Assembly (NCBI GenBank): GCA_964035795.1
Contig: OZ038320.1
Coordinates: 11,382,118 to 11,446,117 of the forward strand
DNA length: 64,000 bases
Source of the DNA: Pterobdella sp. o SKG-2022
Lineage: Eukaryota > Annelida > Clitellata > Hirudinida > Piscicolidae
Direction: 5' to 3'
In this document: positions 12,479 through 24,372 of the stretch, piece after piece
How the letters are laid out: every line of letters starts with the position of its first letter
How positions within the stretch are numbered: position 1 is the first letter of the stretch
The notes under the pieces: model-generated
What the model saw: the letters and a program-made list of their open reading frames with translations, nothing else
What the model was told of the DNA's origin: nothing
The model's database searches: none
Program-made: the position numbers and the translations under genes

Positions 12479-14884
12479 CTATTTTTTCGAAAGACTTTTT
12501 ATAAGACTTTTGATTTCCTTCCTTTTTTCGATGGCGTTTTGAGGTGATATGGTGTTTTCTAGCTGTAGTTGACTGTGATGGAATAAAGAGTATATAGATG
12601 TATGAGCATTATTTTATAAAAACATTATTTTTAAAAATTTTAATTTTTTTTCCATTAAAATAGCCACTAACTGTATGCTTTTTTTATGTTTGATATAGTG
12701 ATCGCAAACTAGTTCAGTGTTTGAAATAACGTAAATACCACAATCGTAAGCTGGAAAATATTTATATTTTATGATTCACGGTTACACATGTGACAACCAA
12801 GTAACCATTATGTTGCTGGGCTGATAAGGCCTCTATGTACTCAAGTTTCCTTCCTTTAAAAACTTAGTGGTTTGATAATTAATTAATTTTAAATGAAAAT
12901 AATATTTTTAGTAAATAAATTTAAAGCTAACCTTTATCGAAGATTTGACATATTTTTTCAGCAAATAATCTGGCGGTTTGTTGGTTACAATGGCCAGCAG
13001 AATCAAGATGATAACAACGTTTCTCTTTTGGATAGATCACCAACAAACTCCTTCCACAATATAACAGCAATTTTAATTGAAAAATTAATTAAGTGTTAAT
13101 TTTGTGTTTTTAAAATCTTGTTCAGCTGAAAAAAACATCTTTTCTATATGAAAATTTATATAAAAAAAGAAATTAAATTTCTGCAAAAAAAGTTTCTAAT
13201 CCATTTTTATATTTCTTATCAACATTTATAAATATCTATCAGCTGACTAATGGGAATTAAGCTGGATTTAAAATCTTGGTATCTATCTATCTATTAGCTG
13301 ACTAATGAATTAAGATAAGGTTGTACTTATTGAAAATTCTAGTTGAATAAAATTTGTTCACATGTTTTTACAAAAAAAACTTCACAAACATCATCATCAT
13401 CATCATATTTAAATCAAGAAGTATATATTAAAAAATTCAAATTTTTGTCAGTTTTTGTTTTATCTTTCATTTACATTCATGGGCACTAGGAAAAGTTTCA
13501 AAAGAAACTTGAGGATTGCACAACTGAACCCCTAATTTTGACTGATCTGATGGTTAAACAACTCACCAATATGAAAAAATAGTATGACTATGAGTGCTCA
13601 TAATAGTTATATTTATGTGTACATAAATATTACTTAATTTCAAATTGAACCCTACTATTATTAATATGGCTTGTTCTTCAATTTTATACATAAAATGTAT
13701 ATAATTTTTGAATATTCAACAAATACATATGTCTCTAAAAAATTATAGAATTTTATAACATTGGAAATCAATATTTTATCTTTAAATATCCTACATATTA
13801 TTTTACCAAAGACTTTATTTTTATATAGCTCGTTATTTTTTTTATTTTTATTCTGTATCTCAGACATGTAAATTATGCTAAAGCTGAACTTATCCAAAAT
13901 TTAAGTTGGATAATATTTGTTTTACATGTTTTTTTTTAAGAAATTCCTCATAAATCAAAAAGTATATTTTAATTAATTCTGTATCTCAAAATTATTTTTT
14001 GCTGATTATTTTTTATATATACTTATATTTTTAAAAAGCTATAATTTTCAATAAGTATACCCTTATCATAAAACGTTAGAATGATAAGAATGTACTTATC
14101 AAAAATTATAGATTTTCTTTTAAATAAATGTATGAATTCTCAATTGATGTTTTTGAAGCTTAACTGCTATACAAAACATACATAAGATGACTCTGAAAAG
14201 ATATATTCTTATACATATTTTGACTTTATTGTCTCAACAAGTGTTTTCAAAATTGAAATTATCAGTTTTTATACTTCAATATCCATATGTATCTTTATTA
14301 TTATTTTAATTTTATCAATTACTTCAAATAAACATAATTAACTTAAGATAAATATTTTAACCAGTGAGTGCCTCCAGCGTGGAGTTTTTCATTATTGTTG
14401 TTGATTGGAACTGTGATGACACTTTTGTTAAACCACGGTTCTAACAAACTTTCTAAATCGCAAACTGGTGAATAAGTAATTGAAAAAGCTTTTTTAAAAA
14501 GGTCAAATAATGGATTTAAACAAAAAGTTAAAGTTAAAAATTAAATGAAATAAATTATATTGAGATAAATTAATTTATACAAATTAAATGATTAAATAAA
14601 CTATTGAAAATTTCTTAACAACCATCGCTGAATTTGAGAAGTTGAACGAATGATGGATTCACAAAAAATATATCTTCGGAGAATTCTTTATACTTATCAT
14701 ATTCATAAAACCTGAATTTTGGGAGTTTTAATGAATTTTAGACAAAAACTATAAGTTTAAGCACTTACTCGTATAAAAACCCAATAAGGTTGTCATTAAG
14801 CCACTTATTTTCTTCAAGAAGCTCAATATCTTCTTCTCTTAACAGACTATCATAATATCCCAACACAATTGAGCTTTTAGACAT
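12479..14884 (-). CDS. SENP8: Sentrin/NEDD8-specific protease 8 (deneddylase)
   Basis: Seven small exons on the minus strand: 14884-14769, 14711-14623, 14464-14362, 13050-12932, 12853-12806, 12750-12672, 12572-12479. Phases close exactly for a 215-aa protein; human SENP8 is 212 aa. SENP8 is a C48-type cysteine protease that matures the NEDD8 precursor and removes NEDD8 from non-cullin proteins. The start resembles the family (MSKSSIVLGYYDSLLREED, then WLND). The catalytic set is complete: His102 in GGTHW, Asp119 in YHLDS, an oxyanion Gln at 155/156 in QQHN, and Cys162 in AYDCGIYV. The last exon gives a basic tail ending SLSKK. Intron 3 is the long one (about 1.3 kb). No frameshift is seen, so it looks functional. 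Confidence 0.93.
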
Positions 14885-15110
14885 AACAAACAAGCAAATT
14901 AAAAAAATATATCACATTTGAAAGACCCAGGAATTTAAATCATTGTCAGATTTACTTTTAGTTTCTTAACGTTTGATATTTTTTACAAAAAATAAAATTA
15001 ATTACACAAAAAACAAAAATATAAATGTTATTTTGAAAAAATAAAAAAATAAATAGATTAAAAAAACTTTTATAGCTAAGTTGAGATATAAACATTTGAT
15101 TATCTATGAT

Positions 15111-15141
15111 CTCTTTTTCCTTTTCGGGCACTCAAAACAAG
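15111..15141 (+). promoter_or_regulatory. TOP-like leader exon of RPS10
   Basis: CTCTTTTTCCTTTTCG at 15111-15126 is a pyrimidine tract of the kind found at ribosomal-protein mRNA 5' ends (TOP motif). It is followed by a possible donor at 15142 (AAG|GTTTAG) and an acceptor ending at 15243, four bases before the RPS10 ATG. This gives a non-coding first exon and a 102-nt leader intron. The same acceptor could instead be used for trans-splicing. Confidence 0.5.
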
Positions 15142-15247
15142 GTTTAGTTGGTTACTATCAATCCTCTTTAATCATATAAAAGCTGTATTTTTGTAAGTTT
15201 TTTTTTGTCGTACAATATTCATAAAGTTATAATGCATTTTCAGCAAG

Positions 15248-16479
15248 ATGTTAATGTCAAAAAAGAATCGTACAAAGATCTACGAGTATCTCTTCAAAGA
15301 GGGAGTCCTGGTTGCTAAAAAAGATTATCAGATCAAACATTCTGAAATTGATGTTCCCAATCTACATGTTATTAAGGCCCTCCAGGTTGGTAATGTAAAA
15401 TGATCTATATCATTATAAACTGTTAATGTTTTTCTGTAAAGCTTAATTTAAAATATTTACTTTTTTATTTTTCGTAATATTAGTTATTCTGTCATTTTAT
15501 GCCCAAAGGCTCATAAACTTCACCGCTATTGTTATGAATATCTTATGTTCCATTTTTCATTTATATTTGTTCATATATTTTTCAATAGCTGTATACTCAA
15601 TGATTTTTTACAAAAGCCACAATAAAATAAATATATTTTCAGAACACTAGTTAGTTTTAAAACTAACGAGTGTTCTGAAATTATATTCAGCTGTATACTC
15701 ATTATTTTAAAAATAATTATAAAATGTATTTATACAGTCGTTGGTGTCTAGAGGCTTTGTAACTGAACAATTTTGTTGGCGTCACTATTATTGGTATCTT
15801 AACAATGAAGGTATCCAATATCTTAGAGACTTCCTTCATTTGCCTCCTGAGATTGTTCCTGCCACTCTGAAAAGGCAAACTCAAACATCAAGGCCTGATG
15901 CTGCAAGGTATTATTTAAATTTTATAATTATTCAAATTTTTATGAATAATCAATCATGTTTGTTAAAAATGATATAAGTTTAAAAATGATTCAAATCAAA
16001 CTATTCCATTGACTGAATTATAACAACAAATCTTCAACTCATTATCGAGAATATTATAATTCAGTTAATTATAGTGTTTGATCAAATCATTTTTGTTATT
16101 TTGTTAGTTAAGTTAATCTTAAAAGTTTCTTCTGCTATAGACTTATTCATGTTTTTCACTATCTAAAAATTCAATGAATAAAAGGCTTTATTCATTTCTA
16201 CATTGTTTTCCAGGAGACCAAGAGGCCCTGAGCATGGAGGTAGACCTCAAGTGAGTGATGACAGAGCTAACTACAGAAGAGGTCCACTTAGTGACAGGAA
16301 GGAAGCCGGGGCTGGTCCAAATCCAAACTTCCAATTTGTAAGCTCAAATTTAAAATTCTTTATGATAGGTGTATAAAAGTTTAAGTGAACACATGTTTTT
16401 ACATATAGTATAAATAATATCAAAACAGAGAGGTGGATTTGGAAGAGGTGGTGGTGCTCCTCAACCAGAACAGGAATAA
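15248..16479 (+). CDS. RPS10: 40S ribosomal protein S10 (eS10)
   Basis: Four coding exons (15248-15385, 15738-15907, 16214-16337, 16429-16479) give 160 aa, close to the 165 aa of human RPS10. The protein starts [19 protein letters not shown]. It carries the eS10 core ([31 protein letters not shown]) and a Gly/Arg-rich C-terminus ([10 protein letters not shown]). It belongs to the beak/head region of the small ribosomal subunit near the mRNA entry side. The first coding exon is preceded by a probable leader intron. An AATAAA lies at 16501-16506, 22 nt after the stop. Intron 1 contains a near-perfect palindrome at 15631-15686. Confidence 0.97.
15631..15686. repeat. Near-perfect inverted repeat in RPS10 intron 1
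   Basis: The 22-nt arms 15637-15658 and 15659-15680 are reverse complements with one mismatch and no spacer. The pairing extends a further five or six bases each way across one more mismatch. The flanks also repeat a short phrase (GCTGTATACTCA near 15590 and 15690). A transcript would form a long hairpin. Confidence 0.85.
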
Positions 16480-16506
16480 ATTAAAAAATCTGTTTTGATC
16501 AATAAA

Positions 16507-18170
16507 ATTTTTTAAAAATTTTTATCTTTTTATGAACTCTAGATTTGCTTCTAACATTGAATGAAGCAACTGTTTAAGAATCTTTAGGCGGCAATAATAT
16601 ACTATTATTGGTAATCCTTTTGTGTTCATTCAATGTTATTCACTGTTCACGGTTTAGAACCCGTTTTGCCTAAGTCTATCCAGGTCTAAAATTTAAAGCG
16701 TTTAGAAGTCTGTTTCAATCATTTTATTGAGAATGGGGTTAAAGCTGTCAGTAAATTTAGAGTAAGAACTTCAAAAGACTAATAAAGGGTTGTTTATTAA
16801 TTTTCAGCTTCACCGCTCTTAGCCAACTTTATGCTTTTGAGCATTTTCAAATAAGATTTTCATGCCCAACTTTCAAGACTGGTCTTAGAATAGAAAAGAC
16901 GTTTAGCTTAACCAGTGTTATCGGTGCGATTCTGTAGATTTCAAAGTGCTCATTCCATAAATGTTTTTATTATGATTTTATATAAACTTTTTATAGTTTA
17001 TGTGCAATTAAAACTGACCTTAGTAAGTTATCTGAAAGAAAATGGCTTAAAATATAAAACTGACGAAGATAAATTTGAAAATCTATCCAGAAATTTTCTA
17101 CAAAAAGAGACTGGCTGCAGGCACAAATCGGTTAAAATTTTTTGAATTATCACCAATTGGGCTTTTTCACATTTGATTACAGCACCTCACTGTTTCTTAA
17201 TACCGGCTAAGTATACCAATGAATGTTTTTGTTAAGATGAAGCAATCTGCCATCTTATTGGTGATCTACCTTTTCTTTGGTTACTGAGATGCCTCACTTA
17301 TCAAAAGATAATGAAGTTTTCTTGGTTTCTTACTAGGTGCCCAAACCAACGTAAGCATGGGTAAAAACTAATGATCTCTTCTCATAGTTTTTCTTTCTTT
17401 CTTCAAGCACTTTATAATAACTTTTAATTATGAAGTACTACTAATGATGAAACAAAATTTTCGCATTTTATTATCCCTTGATAATGCAAGATTTTCTTAC
17501 GAAAAGCTTGTGTATTAAGTAAATAAATTCTTTTTGTTTTTTTCTCTCACGACTGTTTCAGGCTGTACAAAATCTACAAAAATTAATTGTTTTTTTTTTA
17601 TTTTCAGCCTTGAAAATATATTTTTGTTACTGTTTTTATCATCGCGCATGAACCCAAGGATCGGTCTTAAACATTTTGAATAGTGCATCCGCTCCTCCTT
17701 TTGTGTAGTCCAAGTTTCAAAGCATATAATGGTATAGTAAAAATGAGAGCACTGATTGTTTTTATGATGCATGACGTCCAGTAGTTTTTTTCAGCCTCCA
17801 AATGTTTGCGTGATTGTGCAATTCTATTTGTGAAATTTAACTTACTTCGTGGTACCAGGCTTTTGGAAAACTAATTTTTTTAAATCATGGAATGATTAGA
17901 ATAAACTCCAGATCCCATATAAAACAAGCTTTTTCTAGTTTCTCGGTAGATGTCTCCAATTTGTAATACTGTCGATGTAAGTGTGATGTTAACATACTTG
18001 ACCACGATTGATATTACATTACTCATGCTTATACTTTTTTACTACCATTTCTCACATAAATAAAACAAACAATAAATATTATCATAGGGGCATGAAACTG
18101 TTGAAGTCTTTAAAACCCTTTTAGAATATACAATATAAATTAAGTCATTATATTTATATGACCCTATTGC
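16507..18170. other. Gene-poor spacer downstream of RPS10
   Basis: I see no convincing exon. Short ORFs at 16915-17145 (+) and 17515-17772 (-) have no recognisable motif and are flanked by AT-rich sequence. The text looks like old decayed repeats, but no family could be assigned. Confidence 0.4.
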
Positions 18171-18179
18171 ACGAATTGT

Positions 18180-18605
18180 TCTCAACTATGACGTCTTCAC
18201 CCAATCTACCCAATGTCTAGACAAGCTTCACTGGCTTTCTATACCCAAAAGGCTTATATTCAAGATAGCTGCTTTCACATGACTGTCATCACTCAAAAAC
18301 CCATGGATATCTCTACAATCTCACCAATAATAGAAATGTTCTTTCATCGTTAAGATTGAAAAACTTTTCACTTTACCAACCAGTTGGCAGAACAAAGTAT
18401 TTCGGTAGATCGTTCAGTCATGCAGCACTTTCAATATGGAACGCTCTTCCTAATGAAATCAAAACAATTTTTCGCCCATCATTTAAATCATCGCTCAAAA
18501 CTTATTTGTATAAACTATAATCTTTTCATAAATTATATTTGTACTTTTAAGAACCTCTGATACATGTTTATTTTATGTGGAAAATGCGCTATATAAATTT
18601 AAATA
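18180..18605 (+). mobile_element. CR1/L2-like LINE 3' fragment
   Basis: The plus strand encodes a decayed polymerase tail: CLDKLHWLSIPKRLIFKIAA at the start, then a GRSFSHAALSIWNALPNEIK region near 18405-18470 and SLKTYLYKL before a stop. This is the usual end of CR1/L2-type ORF2. The 3' end reads GCGCTATATAAATTTAAATAA, a tail also seen in reverse at 19060 and 44812. It is a different subfamily from the element at 21.1 kb. Confidence 0.65.
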
Positions 18606-19049
18606 ACTAAATATAGAGTCAGTCAAACTATGATAAATCTTAATTTTCCCCAGCCCTTCACGCTTCATCCTTCAATTCACACACACACAGTTATTCCTTT
18701 CATTTAGCCATTTTTTCCTTCCAGTTTGATCTTTTGGAAAAAAAAATAAATGCTTGAAAGAAAAAATTTAAAATTATTATTTTCAAATCTTCTGTTCCCC
18801 AAGATGGTATTTGCCCTTACTTCCGCTATGTTCATTGTATTCGATGATTTGAGTATTTTTCTTTTCAGTAAAGAAACAGTTGATATTTTAATGAAGATGA
18901 GTAGGATAATCCATTTTAAGACATTTATGCACTTGAAGAATCATTTTGTATTGATCAACATGCTTAACTTATCCTTGCCTTACTCACGCCTCTACACTGA
19001 CTGTTCTATGATAGTTTTTTAAATAATTGCTACTTGTGAAAATTCAAAA

Positions 19050-19270
19050 AAAATTCCTAAATATAATTTATATAGCGTCTTTAAACATCGTTCAAAAGCG
19101 CTCTGCTATAAAAGAAAGTTTTGAGATTATTATTGTTAATAATATAGGAAGAAATAGAGACTCGTCGATGAGGAGAAGAGAAGGGTAGAGCAGATTTAGC
19201 ATAGGAATGAGGGGCAGAGAGTGGTAATAAAGAGTAGATAGTGAGTAGACGATCGTAGGTCAGCACGCTT
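19050..19270 (-). mobile_element. LINE 3' fragment, minus strand
   Basis: Minus-strand sequence reads VLTYDRLLTIYSLLPLSA and then a C-terminal FYSRALLND, followed by the GCTATATAAAT-type 3' end at about 19060-19075. It is related to the plus-strand fragment at 23395-23745 (AGCGTGCTAGCCTACGATC in that copy). It is too decayed to translate continuously. Confidence 0.5.
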
Positions 19271-19499
19271 AAAAGCTAATATAGTATACCTTCAAAATCC
19301 GTACACGTTGAAAACTAAGGTCATACAGATTCATGAGAATTCCGGAAAAGTGAAAGGCTTTCAAACGAAACATAGTGCCAAGAGAACACAAAAAACTTTT
19401 ATGTATGTTGAAAATTTTTCTTAACACTTTTGTTGCTACATCAGTTTTGGCTTCTTTATAAGTTTATCATGAAGTAAATAACGTTCATGGTTTCTTGTT

Positions 19500-19830
19500 C
19501 AGTACCAACATTTTTTGTTTTTCAGTTCTGCTATTAGCTTTGTTGTTAATTTATTATTATAATTTTTTTAAACAATTTCTTCATTTTAATCGTTGCTTTC
19601 ATTTCTAGCTCTATTTGTTCGTGTTTTTTCTAGATCAATAATTTCAAGATCTACGTAATGATGAGCTACGGGATGATTTTCGTCTATATTCATCCATTCG
19701 ACCAAGTATTTTATTTATTATTTATAAAATTAGTTTTGCTTTGTAATTTTATATTCTATTTTTATAAAGCATGACTTTCTTCATAATTTTTTCAAAATAA
19801 TGAAGGTTTTTGGATGATTGACACAACTTG
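19500..19830 (-). repeat. Interspersed repeat also present at 54370-54700
   Basis: The segment is clearly related to 54370-54700 in the same orientation. The shared core reads GATGATGAG...GGATGATTTTCGTCTATATTC here and GATGATGAG...GGATAGTTTTCATCTATATTC there. On the minus strand both have coding character (WMNIDENHP here, WRNIDENYPETHH there), so the source is probably an ORF of an unidentified mobile element. Confidence 0.6.
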
Positions 19831-20600
19831 TGCTACGCATTCTTCAAAGTTGATGAAAAATTTTTTAAATTCATCATGATAAAGGATAAAGAGGCATCAG
19901 GACTTTTGAAAGCCTACGGTATAAGGTTAGAAAAATAAGAAAGTGAATTTGAAAGAGAGTATTTAGATAAGAGACCAAATTTTCTATGAAGAAAGATAGC
20001 GAAGATCGATAAAAGATGATGGATATGAGAGTTTTTGGGATATGAACGACCAGCTGAGCAATAGAGTTGGAGTTTTGAGAGCAGTAAGAATTCAAAAAGG
20101 AGCGTTCTCAAAATATGAAGAGATTTGACTGAGGCATCGGAGGTAATAGAAAATATAAGATGAGTTTGAGATTTGAAAAAAAGAGGCAAAACAAAATCAA
20201 AGACTGCTAATAGTGGAGAAAGGTCAAATGAAAAGGTATGAGGAGATTATTATGGGATGCAGAGAAAAAGGATAAAATTTAGACCCGACGGTCTAAATGA
20301 AATTGAATATTAAAAAATTGAGCTTAAGATACAGAGCATTCCAGAAAAAGAGAATTAAGACAGGTTAGTTTTCCAAGAGTAGAAGAAAAGGGAAAAAAGA
20401 AAAGATATACGTACCACCAGCAAAAAGCTGAATTTGAGAAAAAAAAGATTCAATGAGACACGGAGAAGTTTACCGAATAAGTAGAAGAGGAACACCATAA
20501 GAAACAGAGTGGGAAAGAGATAGAATTAGTGAAGAATGCATAAAAAAAACAAACGAATACTAGAAAATAAACGAGTAAAAAGACATTAATATGTTTTTGA
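19831..20600 (-). repeat. Purine-rich plus strand, probably a decayed retroelement
   Basis: The plus strand is strikingly rich in A and G over about 700 bp, so the minus strand is T/C-rich and open over two overlapping stretches (19874-20095 and 19914-20189). It may be the upstream part of the LINE whose 3' end is at 19050-19270. No motif proves this. Confidence 0.3.
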
Positions 20601-21059
20601 GGTATTTCAATTTTGTTGCTATATATGTTGAAAAGTTTCTTAGTTACATCTAATCACGAAAAGAAAATTAAATTTTTCATGTTTTTTCAAAAATGGAGTT
20701 GATTTATATAATTAAAAAAATGCAACTGGATTATAATTTTCGATTGGGTCGACCTTGTATTACTAAATTTTTTAGTGGAAGAAATATTTCAAGTTATATG
20801 AGGTAAGCATAAAAATTTTTTTTTCACCAAAACAAATAAATTCAAACAAAAAAAATATTCACTTTGGCTTTCATATACTATACATGAAATAAAAAATGAT
20901 ATGTATTTAAAATAATAGATTACTGCATGATTTTGTGGCGAGTAGTGTGAAGCAATCAACAGCAGATGTCATGTGAACATTTATCTGTGATGGTATTTGG
21001 TCATTATATTTGATTTGTATAAAAAACTCAAAGCTGGAAAATCTAAAATTCACTTATGA

Positions 21060-23180
21060 AAAAGCTCTATTAAAAAAAAGAAAACAATATGAAAGAAACA
21101 CGAAACCGTAAGGCTTTATCAATACCAACAATTTCGCTGATGAATTCTCATGCTCCTTTACGCAGTCATACTTTTCGCCCCAGCTTGCATTCACACTTTC
21201 ATCTGTCTGAAAATGCTCTCTCTGCCAAACGCCGAAAAAGGAAAATCGAGAGACAGATATCCAGTCTCCGAAAGCTTTGTGTGCAAGTCCCTGATGATCT
21301 TTTACAGGAATTCCGTATTTCACGTAAACTCGCCCGCGCCGCCATTAACAAGTCACGTGCTGATTATCTTAATCTATCGCTATCTTCAGGGACACCTAAC
21401 TCCAAAGCCTTTTGGAAAACGGCGAACTCCATACTTCACAGGTCTCCTCCACTTCCTCCACGGACTTCTGCGGAATATGATCTTTTTGTTGAAAACTTTA
21501 GCACTTTTTTCAAGACTAAGATTGAGTTGATTCATAGCTCGTTACCGATCACTAATCTTCCCCGTCAGCCCTCCTTAACTGACAGTGATCAATCAAATCT
21601 CTCATTTTTCTCACCTCCTAGTGTTGACGAAATCATCAAATTGATCAATTCTCTCCCAAATAAATCCTCACCTTTAGATATATAATCCCTGTTTTCCTGC
21701 TGAAGCAGTTTTCCGGCATCTTCGCCTCCATTATATGCAAACTTTCGGCTCTCCTTTTCACAGGGTATTTTTCCAACTTCATTCAAAACGGCGCAGGTAA
21801 CCCCTTTACTGAAAAAATATAATCTAGACCCCATGCAACCATCCAATTATCGTCCCATTTCAAACCTCAGCACCATCTCAAAGATCTTAGAAAGGGTTGT
21901 TCTCAAGAGATTATCCTCTCATGTTTCTGTACTGCGTAACTTCAACCTTTTCCAGTCGGCGTATCGCTCACATCTTTTGACGCCATTAATCATCCAAATA
22001 TGCTGCATATCCTTGAAGACTACTTTCACATTTCTGGCATTGCTTTATCCTGGTTTCAGTCTTATCTTTCCGAACGCAAGCAATTTGTTAAGATAAGCTG
22101 CTCTTCTTCTACCCCTGTCTCCCTTCGTTTTGGTGTTCCTCAAGGTTCTGTTCTTGGGCCCATACTCTTTTCTCTTTATACTTCTCCTATTAGCGAGATC
22201 ATACAGAAGCACGACGTTCTATATCATCAGTTTGCTGATGATATTACCCTCTTTACAGGCGCCTCTTACCTTGATCCTCATCCCAGCCTCACTAAGATAT
22301 CTGAATGCATCACTGAGCTCAATCTTTGGTTTTCTAACAATCACCTCATGTTGAATCCTAACAAAAGTGAAGTGATGTTTGTCGGCAGTCCCATACTCCT
22401 TTCCAAATCCAATCTTCCCACTGAAGTAATCTTTGACGGCACTACTCTTTCCGTAACGTCCAAACTGAAGATACTAGGTGTAACTCTTGATTCTAGACTC
22501 AACTTTACACACTTTGTCTCTCAGATCATACAATCATCCAACTTTCATCTCCATGCGATCAGACAGGCACGCAAGTTCCTACCCTCTGACACTGCCGTTG
22601 CTCTGATCATCTCTTTAGTTTTTTCAAGGATTGATTACTGTAACTCTCTTCTTTGTCGACTCCCTAACTGTCTTATTTCTAAGTTGCAATCTCTCCAAAA
22701 TCGCGCTGCTAAAACCGCTCTTCAAGCCGACTACTATTCTTCATCTCACACCTGTCTCGATCGCCTCCATTGGCTGCCGGTCGTAATAAGAGCCCAGTTC
22801 AAGTTGCTATGGCTCACGGCTAACATCTTATATTTTAATCAGCCGGCTTATTTATATGACCGTCTTTCCATTAGACAGACTCCTGAGTCTCTCAGGTCTT
22901 CCAACTCTGGTTTATGCCTACATCAGCCTGTCTCTTCTAAACCTTTCTTACATCGCTCCTTCTCGCATATCGCCCCTCACTTATGGAACTCTCTTCCACT
23001 TAATGTCCGTCTTTCACCTTCTCTTAAAATTTTTTGCAAGCGTTTAAAAACGCATCTTTATAGCCAAATTTCTTTCTCATAGCCCTTCTGATTAGAACAG
23101 CGCCTCTGCAGCAAACCTAGTTTGCAAACTGCGCGCCCTACAAATAATAAAAATAAAATAATAATAAAATAACAACAAAT
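21060..23180 (+). mobile_element. CR1/L2-like LINE with long ORF2 fragments
   Basis: The plus strand encodes the linker between endonuclease and reverse transcriptase (21089-21685), then a frameshifted stretch with NYRPISNLSTISKILERVV at 21840. A 360-codon ORF follows (22000-23082) with GVPQGSVLGPILFSLY, an intact FADD box (QFADDITLF, about 22230), LGVTLDSRLNF and a typical C-terminus (LDRLHWLPV, LWNSLPLNVRLSPSL). At least one stop and frameshifts between 21685 and 22000 make it inactive, and the endonuclease domain is missing. The 3' tail is an AATAAAAATAAAAT-type microsatellite from 23140. It is the least decayed element in the window. Confidence 0.88.
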
Positions 23181-23394
23181 AAGCTCTAAAATATGAAAAA
23201 AACAACAATATACAATAAAAAAACAAAGTAAGATTATTTTAAAATAATGTCCGCTTTGTTAAACATGGTACTTAAATTTTAACGAAAATCGATGAAACTT
23301 CCTTGAAGCCTTCTAAAACGTGTGGTAAAAACATGCTTCCCAAAACGAAAAATCGAATAAAAGACCTAAAAAATAAGAGCCGAAACATTGAACT

Positions 23395-23745
23395 ACATCA
23401 TTGCTTACTGTTTTAATTATTTCCTAGCCATATTAAGACCTTTTGCACGAAGACCAAAAACGACATTACTCTCGCCCTTCATAAAAAACTTATAAAATCT
23501 CTTTATCTTATCTTCCCTTCTATCTTTCCAACCTCACATTACCTCTAAAGCGTGCTAGCCTACGATCCTCTGCTCGCTATTTAGTACCCCTCTTCTTTAT
23601 TCATAACCTCCTTTCTCTGATCGTTTTCTTTGGAATACTCTACTTCTTCTACCTGCCTCATCTTCTCTAAAAATTTTAAAACTTTTTTCTTTGAAGCTCT
23701 TTGGACAAGGTCTTTATTATCAAAGAAAGCATTCTAAAACCAACA
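23395..23745 (+). mobile_element. LINE 3' fragment
   Basis: A C/T-rich stretch with broken coding traces (CTAGCCTACGATCCTCTGCTCGC, then CTTTGGAATACTCTACTTC as in FWNTL motifs). It is related to the minus-strand fragment at 19050-19270. Frame is not maintained. Confidence 0.45.
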
Positions 23746-24372
23746 CTCAACAGTCTGATGATGAAGATAGAATGTTACATACATACACGAATAAAAACCG
23801 TGATAATAAAAAAACAAATGCAATAAAACAAGAACCAGTAAACAAGTAATTCAATCATATGAAACTTAGAGCCCACAAAACAGTGTCGAGACTGGAAATG
23901 AGAGTAGCAGACGTGATTTTTGAAGATGGGTCCTAAAAAGAAGTAAATGAGTTTATGAAACTCGGAAGCGTTTATATTGATTCAAATGAGACAAATTGAT
24001 ACGTGAAAAGAAAAGAACTTGAAAACAACTAAAGACTCTATCAGTTTGAATTGTCAACTACTCCCATTTAACACCAAGGCAAGAATGAAACGCTTTGATT
24101 TAGCCCTTGAAAACGTATTTTTCAAAATTAATCTTTCACTTCATTAAACGCACTATTGTATAAGCGTCAAATTTGCAACACAATGTGAGATAAAGACATG
24201 ATGATTGATTGCCATGTGAATATGCAGCATATTTACAATTAAAATCAATATAAACTGATAGTGCTTTAAATGCTACAATAAGTTATGCTGAAAAACATCC
24301 CTTTGCTGAAATATAATTCAAATAATTTCTGCAAAAAAATTAAAAAGTTGAGTATTAAAATTTACGACATAT
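23746..24372. other. Spacer left of the P-loop gene
   Basis: No exon recognised. It should contain the 3' UTR of the minus-strand gene ending at 24373. Confidence 0.4.

Noticed and set aside
12893..13099. Plus-strand 68-codon ORF that looks protein-like (FQQIIWRFVGYNGQQNQ).
   Set aside because: It is antisense to SENP8 exon 4, whose minus-strand frame matches the protease family and splices in phase.
13385..13405. Run of CAT repeats as a possible CRISPR-like or regulatory array.
   Set aside because: It is a short simple trinucleotide repeat in an intron of a eukaryotic gene.
13661..13897. Minus-strand 78-codon ORF in the long SENP8 intron.
   Set aside because: I tested it as the missing middle of SENP8, but it lacks the HxDS segment. 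That segment was found at 12932-13050 with correct splice phase.
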